This document shows positions 1-4,860 of a DNA stretch of 12,469 nt, one piece after another; positions within the stretch are counted from its first letter, which is position 1; every line of letters begins with the position of its first letter. Below the pieces are notes generated by a model. That model had not been told where the DNA came from, did not search any database, and was given only the letters and a program-made list of their open reading frames with translations. This stretch comes from CADEEX01 sp040081555 (GTDB lineage Bacteria; Acidobacteriota; Vicinamibacteria; Vicinamibacterales; CAVVIG01). A program made the position numbers and the translations under genes. The stretch is from positions 1 through 12,469 of the forward strand of contig JBEBGG010000098.1 in NCBI GenBank assembly GCA_040081555.1, in the 5' to 3' direction.

Positions 1-1
1 G

Positions 2-7
2 TATATT
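2..7 (+). promoter_or_regulatory. Candidate -10 element (TATATT) for a leaderless start
   Basis: TATATT lies at the left edge of the window and is followed by six bases (CCAAGC) and then the GTG start of the DUF4126 gene at 14. Transcription would then begin at or next to the start codon. No Shine-Dalgarno fits in the gap. Any -35 lies outside the window, so the call rests on the hexamer, the spacing and two similar cases at 1867 and 7070. Confidence 0.45.
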
Positions 8-13
8 CCAAGC

Positions 14-619
14 GTGACGCTGAACATCGCGCTGCTGCCGGCAGAACAGTTAGTCGCGTTGGTCATTGCAACCAGCTTCGCGGCCGGCCTCAACGCCTAC
101 GCGGCGGCACTCACCATCGGCCTTCTTGCCCACACGGGCGTCGTCTCGCTGCCGTTACCCCTCGAACCACTCACCAACTGGTGGGTGATCGGCGGACTGG
201 GTGCGCTTTTCGCGATTGAATTTGTCGCGGACAAGATTCCGGCGTTTGATTTGGTGTGGAACGCGCTGCAGACCTTCGTCCGCGTTCCTGCAGGCGCGCT
301 GCTCGCGTATGGCGCAACCGCAACTCTGTCGCCCGCGCAGCAGATGTTGGCCGCCGCCCTTGGCGGAACGCTCGCCTTCGCTGCGCACGCCGGCAAGACG
401 GCCGCCCGTGCCGCCGTCACCGCGTCGCCTGAACCGTTCTCGAACACCGCGCTGAGCCTGGGCGAAGACCTTTTCACCGTCGGCCTCACCTGGTTCTCGA
501 CACAGCATCCCTACATCGCCGCCACAATCGTGGCCTGCGCACTGTTGGCGATGGTGCTGGTGATTGGCCGCGTGTGGCGCGCCGTACGACGGATGTTTCG
601 ACCAGGCAGGCCCGGCTGA
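14..619 (+). CDS. DUF4126 family integral membrane protein
   Basis: This 201-residue hydrophobic protein matches what I know of the DUF4126 family. It has an N-terminal membrane segment with the GLNAY signature (about residues 16-40), a second segment at about 57-73, and the conserved stretch ADKIPAFDLVWN. That stretch leads into a third and fourth segment (about 86-125), and a final helix lies near 168-188, ending in a basic tail (RVWRAVRRMFRPGRPG) that is probably cytoplasmic. The family has no established biochemical function, so none is assigned. The chosen start is GTG at 14, because the family signature begins about 20 residues in and a -10-like hexamer sits just upstream. The frame is open to the window edge, so a longer N-terminus cannot be excluded. 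It converges on the ABC ATPase gene with a 27 nt gap. Confidence 0.8.
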   Translation: MTLNIALLPAEQLVALVIATSFAAGLNAYAAALTIGLLAHTGVVSLPLPLEPLTNWWVIGGLGALFAIEFVADKIPAFDLVWNALQTFVRVPAGALLAYGATATLSPAQQMLAAALGGTLAFAAHAGKTAARAAVTASPEPFSNTALSLGEDLFTVGLTWFSTQHPYIAATIVACALLAMVLVIGRVWRAVRRMFRPGRPG

Positions 620-646
620 AGCGCTGAAGCTAGAGTGCGACGGCCC

Positions 647-1522
647 TCACCAGGGCGGCAGCGTTTTGAAGAGGAATTCCTTGAGGTGTGGGTCTGGCGC
701 CGCAAGGAGTTGGTCGGCCGTACCGTCAAACACGATCTGCCCCTCATGCAGCACCATGAAGCGCGCGCCGGTGGCGGTGGCGTCGGTCGCCGGAATAATC
801 TGCGGTGCACCATTCAGTCGCCCGGCGCGATGCGACGCAATGTAGAACGCGTCTCGCATCTGATGCGTCACGACGACGGAGGTGACGTGCTCGAGGTCTC
901 GCAGCTTGATGATCTCATCGTCCACAGACGTGGCAGTGACAGGATCGAGTCCGACCGTCGGGTCGTCAAACAGCAACAACCTGGGGCGCGGCGCAATGGC
1001 GCGTGCAATCGCCACACGGCGGCGTTGACCACCGGACAGCGCCGACGGCATTCTGTCGATCTGCGGGCTGAGGCCGATGAACCCAAGCACCTCCTCGACA
1101 CGGCGTCGGACTTCGGGCATCGGCCAGCGCATCTCTTCATCCAGGCGGTACCCGACATTCTCTTCGACCGTGAGCGAATCAAACAGCGCGCTTTCCTGAA
1201 ACAGCATCCCGATGTCGGCACGCAATTCTCTCAGCTGCGCCTCCGGCATGTGGTCAGTCTGATGGCCGTTGACAAAGATTGAGCCGGAATCGGGTCGGAA
1301 CAAGCCGAGGATCAGCTTGAGGACGATCGACTTGCCGGCACCGCTCGCACCCACCAGCATCGTCGTGCTGCCGAGCGGCAATGAGAAGCTCAGGTCGCGA
1401 AGGACCACCTGATCGTCAAACGCCAGGGAGACATGGTCAAAGACCACCGCGGGTGCGGCGGCCTGCGAGGTATCGACGTCAGCCGGTTTCTTCAAGTCCA
1501 TTGAGAATGTCGTAGATAGCAT
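647..1522 (-). CDS. Mla/Mkl-type ABC transporter ATP-binding protein
   Basis: A 291-residue ABC ATPase of the MlaF/Mkl type, which powers phospholipid or other hydrophobic-substrate movement across the envelope with MlaE-like permease and MlaD (MCE) partners. Visible motifs are Walker A GASGAGKS (58-65), Q-loop Gln109, signature LSGGQ (162-166), Walker B LLLFD (182-186), D-loop GLDP (191-194) and switch His220. Two things are odd. Residue 187, the catalytic Glu position after Walker B, is Asp (FDDPT). About 22 extra residues (roughly 231-254) sit between the switch helix and the last beta strand of the fold. No permease or MCE gene is in the window, so it is an orphan subunit here. The start is ATG at 1522; ATG at 1501 (residue 8) is equally possible, since neither has a Shine-Dalgarno. 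The start lies inside the upstream 88-residue gene, so translation is probably coupled to it. Confidence 0.88.
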   Translation of the reverse strand: MLSTTFSMDLKKPADVDTSQAAAPAVVFDHVSLAFDDQVVLRDLSFSLPLGSTTMLVGASGAGKSIVLKLILGLFRPDSGSIFVNGHQTDHMPEAQLRELRADIGMLFQESALFDSLTVEENVGYRLDEEMRWPMPEVRRRVEEVLGFIGLSPQIDRMPSALSGGQRRRVAIARAIAPRPRLLLFDDPTVGLDPVTATSVDDEIIKLRDLEHVTSVVVTHQMRDAFYIASHRAGRLNGAPQIIPATDATATGARFMVLHEGQIVFDGTADQLLAAPDPHLKEFLFKTLPPW

Positions 1523-1745
1523 CAGCGGCCGCGTTCAGTTCGCGAAGCACGCGGCGGTTGGCCGGGTTCTGCTGCCGCTCAATCGTATCCCGAGCGTCGT
1601 CGATTCGCCTGAGGCAGCCGGCGATGCGTTCGCGCTCCTCCTGGGTGATCCGAAACACGCGATACTTTAACGACAGCTCGGAGGCGTCGAGCAGACGCTG
1701 ACCCGGCTGTACGTCCCGATGCCGCTCTTTCCCTGAGTGCGCCAC
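1479..1745 (-). CDS. Small conserved-looking hypothetical protein, 88 residues
   Basis: I do not recognise this protein. It is charged and helical, with no signal peptide or membrane segment. The C-terminal half (about 34-88) reads like two or three amphipathic helices rich in Arg, Glu and Ala (TQEERERIAGCLRRIDDAR, then RRVLRELNAAADAIYDILNG). The frame is open much further upstream, but that part would run antisense into the DUF4159 gene. GTG at 1745 is chosen because the minus strand carries a purine-rich GAGGGGGG (1757-1750) four bases before it. Its last 44 bases overlap the start of the ABC ATPase on the same strand, so the two form a coupled pair. A role as accessory or regulatory partner of the transporter is only an inference from position. 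The exact start is uncertain. Confidence 0.6.
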   Translation of the reverse strand: MAHSGKERHRDVQPGQRLLDASELSLKYRVFRITQEERERIAGCLRRIDDARDTIERQQNPANRRVLRELNAAADAIYDILNGLEETG

Positions 1746-1749
1746 GACG

Positions 1750-1757
1750 CCCCCCTC
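1750..1757 (-). promoter_or_regulatory. Shine-Dalgarno-like GAGGGGGG deciding a GTG start
   Basis: On the minus strand GAGGGGGG lies 4 nt (8 nt from its GAGG core) before GTG at 1745. It is the main reason for choosing the 88-residue product over a longer frame antisense to the neighbouring gene. Confidence 0.45.
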
Positions 1758-1866
1758 GGAACAGGTACGTTGACAACCGCCCTCGATCGTAGGCGATTCG
1801 CGGTCCTCGCGTTCGTCCAGCGTCAAGCCGCGGCCAACAAGTAGCGCGGAAGCCAGCCAGCCTGCG

Positions 1867-1872
1867 TATACT
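1867..1872 (+). promoter_or_regulatory. Candidate -10 element (TATACT) for a leaderless start
   Basis: TATACT is followed by six bases (CCCGCC) and then the ATG of the DUF4159 gene at 1879. A transcript starting the usual 6-8 nt after the hexamer would begin on the A of the start codon. There is no Shine-Dalgarno before the ATG, and no good -35 at 16-18 nt spacing (GCGCGG at 1844-1849). Confidence 0.55.
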
Positions 1873-1878
1873 CCCGCC

Positions 1879-2706
1879 ATGCGCTGCCACTCGTCGCGAC
1901 CCGTGGCACTGGCGCTTTTGTGCGTGTGCCTGCTGGCGGCGACGGCGTGGGCCCAGCGATTTCGGCTCCCGGAGGGACCAGGCGTCCCCAGGCGCATCCC
2001 CGGCGCCCATTTCAGCGACGGCAGGTTCACTCACTGCAAGGTGATGTACACCAGCGTCTACGGCGAGCCGGGCGGCATCGGTTGGGGGACCGACTACCCG
2101 TACGCCGGCATCAATCTGATGACCCGGGTGTCGGAGCTCACAAAGACGCCGATCAGCCGCGATGAGCAGGGCGAGCCGAGCTACTGGGTCGTCCGACTGA
2201 CAGACGATGCGTTGTTCCGGTGCCCGTTTATCATGGCGGCTGATGTCGGCACACTGGAATTCCAACCGGGTGAGGTGGAGCGATTGCGCGCCTACCTGCT
2301 CAAGGGTGGGTTCCTGTGGGTGGATGACTTCTGGGGCACCTACGCCTGGGCGCAGTGGGCGTCAGAGATTCACCGCGTGCTGCCCGAGTATCCGATCGTC
2401 GACGTGCCAGCGGATCATCCGATCCGCCACGGGCTCTTCACGCTTGACGCCATCCCGCAGGTGAGCAGCATCAATTTCTGGCGACGCAGCCGTGGTGGCA
2501 CAAGAGAGCGCGGGTCTGACAGCCCGTTCGCCAATTTCAGAATGATCGCAGACAAGAAGAACCGCATCATGGTCCTGATGACGCACAACACGGACATCGG
2601 CGATTCATGGGAGCGCGAGGGCGAGAACCACGAATTCTTCCTGGAGTTTTCGCCGCGGGGCTACGCACTGGGCGTGAACGCGGTCGTCTACGCACTCACG
2701 CACTAA
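1879..2706 (+). CDS. Exported DUF4159 domain-containing protein
   Basis: A 275-residue protein with a clear Sec signal peptide: basic start, hydrophobic core (about 9-22) and likely cleavage after AWA at residue 25. The mature part matches DUF4159 as I know it: the opening FTHCKVMYTSVYGE, the GTDYPYAGINLMTRVSELT segment, the hallmark GGFLWVDDFWG (about 143-153) and the near-C-terminal MTHNTDIGDSWEREGE. DUF4159 proteins are thought to have a glutamine-amidotransferase-like fold and often occur near MoxR ATPases and von Willebrand-factor proteins. No such partners are in this window, so this copy is solitary. No catalytic function is established. Its position after a signal peptide suggests a periplasmic role. 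The ATG at 1879 is supported by the intact signal peptide and by the -10 hexamer immediately upstream. The stop is 18 nt from the end of the convergent sensor gene. Confidence 0.85.
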   Translation: MRCHSSRPVALALLCVCLLAATAWAQRFRLPEGPGVPRRIPGAHFSDGRFTHCKVMYTSVYGEPGGIGWGTDYPYAGINLMTRVSELTKTPISRDEQGEPSYWVVRLTDDALFRCPFIMAADVGTLEFQPGEVERLRAYLLKGGFLWVDDFWGTYAWAQWASEIHRVLPEYPIVDVPADHPIRHGLFTLDAIPQVSSINFWRRSRGGTRERGSDSPFANFRMIADKKNRIMVLMTHNTDIGDSWEREGENHEFFLEFSPRGYALGVNAVVYALTH

Positions 2707-2724
2707 CCCTCGTGGGCGGTCGAC

Positions 2725-3795
2725 TCAGGCGATCTGACGGTTGTCCGATTTGGCGGTCAGTTCCAGTGCGTCGAGCTCCGCGCTCAGGGCCTCTTCCGAG
2801 ATGCCGTGTGTCATCTCGATACCGAACCGTTCAGCGAGGAATCGATCGATCGGCACCCATTCGCCATGCCAGCGCACGCGCTTGGTCCAGGCGCACATGG
2901 CCACCAGCCGCTCGGCCTCTTCGCGGCGTGCCTGTTCGTGGCGCCTCTCCACCTCGGAGTGATTCAACAGGTAACCAAGACCGAGAATCGCGCCGATCCG
3001 AAGTAGCTGCTGCGTCATCGCCAGCGCCGAGCTGGCAAGCGGACTGAGCGGCGTGCCGCGCACGGTCGCCCAGAGCTGGAGGCACGCAAAGAGCATCGGC
3101 ACACAGATCGCGGGTGGGAGCAGATAGCGAATCAGCTGACTCCCGCGCCCGTCGGCGCCCAGAATGCGAAACAATCCGGCATCCGCGCGCGTCAACAGCA
3201 GCCCAACCCACAGCACGGTCAGCCCGAGAATCGTTTGCGGAGACACCCGGGTGTGGTTGCCGGCAATCACAAGGGCCTCTGCCTGGTCGAACAGGCCGGA
3301 CGTGACGGCATTCAGCAACAGCGCGAAGGCAATGAGGGCGCAGTCGCAGATACAGCTGGCGACACCCTTCTTGCAATCAAGGGTAAAGAGGCTAACCGCC
3401 AGGATGACAAACGCCAGCGCCGTCTGCGGGCGCATGCGACCTGGATCCGACGAGGCGTGATCAAGAGCCAGCCACGTGTCCACCCACAGATTGACGCCGG
3501 TGGCGTACTCGACCAGCGTCAAGCCGGAGAGGACGGCCACCAGCCCAGCCATCCCCCGCCTGATCCGCCGTTGCCTCAGTCCCTCGGTGTCGAGCAGAAG
3601 CGCTGCACCGCACACCACCAGCGCGAAGGCGGTATTGGCCTTCATCGGCCACGGCATCGAACCGGGCATCAGCGGAGCGGACAGGACCCACACGACGACC
3701 ATCACCGCACCGAGGGTTGCCGTCACGGCAGCGCACCAACGTGCCATGCGCCTGAATCGCAGGATCCGAAGAATTTCCGAGGCCGAGGGGCTCAT
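2725..3795 (-). CDS. Eight-helix membrane sensor-like protein with a decayed CxxC/HGICxxC module and no output domain
   Basis: A 356-residue protein. About eight membrane segments are visible (near 21-40, 53-68, 83-100, 124-140, 150-166, 187-202, 223-244 and 257-277). Within them the motifs MKANTAFALVVCG and DPGRMRPQTALAF match the N-terminal membrane domain found on many histidine kinases and diguanylate cyclases. A short charged coiled-coil (about 279-297) follows, then a C-terminal module (about 299-338) that matches in outline the kinase-associated sequence CxxCK-x-GEW-...-HGICxxC. Here only the first Cys survives (Cys301); the other three positions are Thr304, Ser333 and Ala336. No PAS, kinase, GGDEF or other output domain follows, and the protein ends normally. 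It may be a signalling partner acting through another protein, or a degenerate receptor. ATG at 3795 is the first start after an in-frame stop and has no clear Shine-Dalgarno; ATG at residue 17 is an alternative. Confidence 0.75.
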   Translation of the reverse strand: MSPSASEILRILRFRRMARWCAAVTATLGAVMVVVWVLSAPLMPGSMPWPMKANTAFALVVCGAALLLDTEGLRQRRIRRGMAGLVAVLSGLTLVEYATGVNLWVDTWLALDHASSDPGRMRPQTALAFVILAVSLFTLDCKKGVASCICDCALIAFALLLNAVTSGLFDQAEALVIAGNHTRVSPQTILGLTVLWVGLLLTRADAGLFRILGADGRGSQLIRYLLPPAICVPMLFACLQLWATVRGTPLSPLASSALAMTQQLLRIGAILGLGYLLNHSEVERRHEQARREEAERLVAMCAWTKRVRWHGEWVPIDRFLAERFGIEMTHGISEEALSAELDALELTAKSDNRQIA

Positions 3796-3904
3796 GGGGA
3801 ATCGTGCTCACGCTCCGTATCGGCTAATGGCGGTCAACGGACTACGCGACGACCTGCCCGCCGGTGCACGCAGTGGCCCCTTTCCCCGCGGCCGGGTTTC
3901 CCCG

Positions 3905-3910
3905 TAGAAT
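3905..3910 (+). promoter_or_regulatory. Possible -10 element (TAGAAT) for the dienelactone hydrolase gene
   Basis: TAGAAT lies 35 nt before the ATG at 3946, leaving room for a normal leader with the AAGGAG ribosome site. The -35 position at 17 nt spacing reads TTCCCC, a poor match, so this is weak. Confidence 0.3.
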
Positions 3911-3935
3911 CCTGCGCAACCGGGCACGCACACAC

Positions 3936-3941
3936 AAGGAG
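3936..3941 (+). promoter_or_regulatory. Ribosome binding site AAGGAG
   Basis: A strong AAGGAG lies 4 nt before ATG 3946 and 10 nt before ATG 3952. It fixes the true start of the hydrolase and rules out a 237-codon upstream extension that would run antisense through the sensor gene. It does not decide between the two adjacent ATGs. Confidence 0.75.
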
Positions 3942-3945
3942 ACGC

Positions 3946-4851
3946 ATGGGCATGGCTGATGAGACACGCGACCAGACGACACATGACGCCGCCGACACAC
4001 TCTCCCGCCGCGACTTCGTGACCCTGGGGGTCGCTGCCGGCATCGCCGCGGCCACCGCGTCAGGCGCGGCCGCTGGCCACGAGGTGATCGAGACCGAGGT
4101 CACGATCAAGACACCTGATGGCAGCTGCGAGGCGGCGTTCAGCTATCCCACGGGCGGAGGGGCACACCCTGCCGTCATCATCTGGACCGACGCCTTCGGG
4201 CTGCGGCCATCCATGCGCGACATGGCCCGCCGAGTCGCCTCGGAAGGGTACGCGGTGCTGGTGCCGAATCCGTTCTACCGTGTCGCCAAGGCACCCGTCA
4301 TTGCCGACCTCACCGTCTTCAGCTTCTCGAACACGACCGACCGCGCCAAGCTGACGCAGCTGATGGGATCGATTGGTGCCGAGGGCGCCGCCGAGCGCGA
4401 CGCTGTGGCCTTCGTCAATTGGCTGGACGCCCAGAAGCAGGTCGACAAGACGAAGAAGATTGGCACCCAAGGCTACTGTATGGGCGGGCCGCTCGTGATG
4501 CGGACGGCCGCGGCGCTGCCCAACCGCGTCGGCGCCGTAGGCTCCTTCCATGGCGGTGGCCTGGTGACCGCCACACCGACCAGCCCGCACCTTCTCATCC
4601 CCAAAATGAGAGCGCGTTTCTACGTCGGCATTGCGTCCAACGACGACTCGCGGCAGCCGGAGGCGAAGGACGTCCTGAAGGCCGCCTTTGCCGCAGCGAA
4701 GCGACCCGCCGAAATCGAGGTCTACAAGAGCCTGCACGGCTGGTGCGTGCCCGACATGCCGGCCGATGCCAACGGGCCGATCTACAACAAGCCAGAGGCC
4801 GAGAAGGCGTGGGCCAAGCTGATGGCGCTTTACAAGACCGCTCTGGCGTAA
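3946..4851 (+). CDS. Tat-exported dienelactone hydrolase family protein
   Basis: A 301-residue alpha/beta hydrolase of the dienelactone hydrolase (DLH) family. DLH enzymes use a Cys-His-Asp triad to open lactones such as dienelactone in catechol breakdown; many relatives have other or unknown ester substrates. The nucleophile elbow is GYCMGG with Cys178, the acid is probably Asp233 or Asp234 in SNDDSRQPE, and the base is His264 in LHGWCVPD. The N-terminus carries a twin-arginine signal (SRRDFVTLG, residues 20-28) followed by an Ala/Gly-rich hydrophobic stretch to about 44, so the enzyme should be exported folded. This is unusual, since the best-known DLHs are cytoplasmic. No aromatic-degradation genes are nearby, so the substrate is unknown. 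The start is supported by AAGGAG; ATG at 3952 would drop only two residues. The stop is 9 nt from the end of the convergent oxidoreductase gene. Confidence 0.87.
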   Translation: MGMADETRDQTTHDAADTLSRRDFVTLGVAAGIAAATASGAAAGHEVIETEVTIKTPDGSCEAAFSYPTGGGAHPAVIIWTDAFGLRPSMRDMARRVASEGYAVLVPNPFYRVAKAPVIADLTVFSFSNTTDRAKLTQLMGSIGAEGAAERDAVAFVNWLDAQKQVDKTKKIGTQGYCMGGPLVMRTAAALPNRVGAVGSFHGGGLVTATPTSPHLLIPKMRARFYVGIASNDDSRQPEAKDVLKAAFAAAKRPAEIEVYKSLHGWCVPDMPADANGPIYNKPEAEKAWAKLMALYKTALA

Positions 4852-4860
4852 CGCAGGTGC

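Noticed and set aside
643..656. Small hairpin GCCCT-CACC-AGGGC at the end of the ABC gene
   Set aside because: Only five base pairs, no T-run, and it includes the stop codon region, so it is not convincing as a terminator.
635..1282. Open frame of 215 codons on the plus strand
   Set aside because: It lies fully antisense to the ABC ATPase and is Arg/His/Asp-rich with no recognisable domain.
1770..1775. Perfect -35 box TTGACA on the plus strand
   Set aside because: No -10 lies 15-19 nt downstream (GCGATT at 17 nt). The better-placed element for the DUF4159 gene is TATACT at 1867.
1746..2030. Longer form of the 88-residue minus-strand protein
   Set aside because: The extra part is antisense to the signal peptide and start of the DUF4159 gene and reads like a GC-rich shadow.
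3235..3945. Long in-frame upstream extension of the hydrolase reading frame
   Set aside because: It runs antisense through the sensor gene, its composition is Arg/His/Gly-rich without family resemblance, and AAGGAG at 3936 plus the Tat signal mark the true start at 3946.
4060..4737. Minus-strand open frame of 225 codons
   Set aside because: It is antisense to the hydrolase, whose catalytic motifs are intact, and its translation has no recognisable features.
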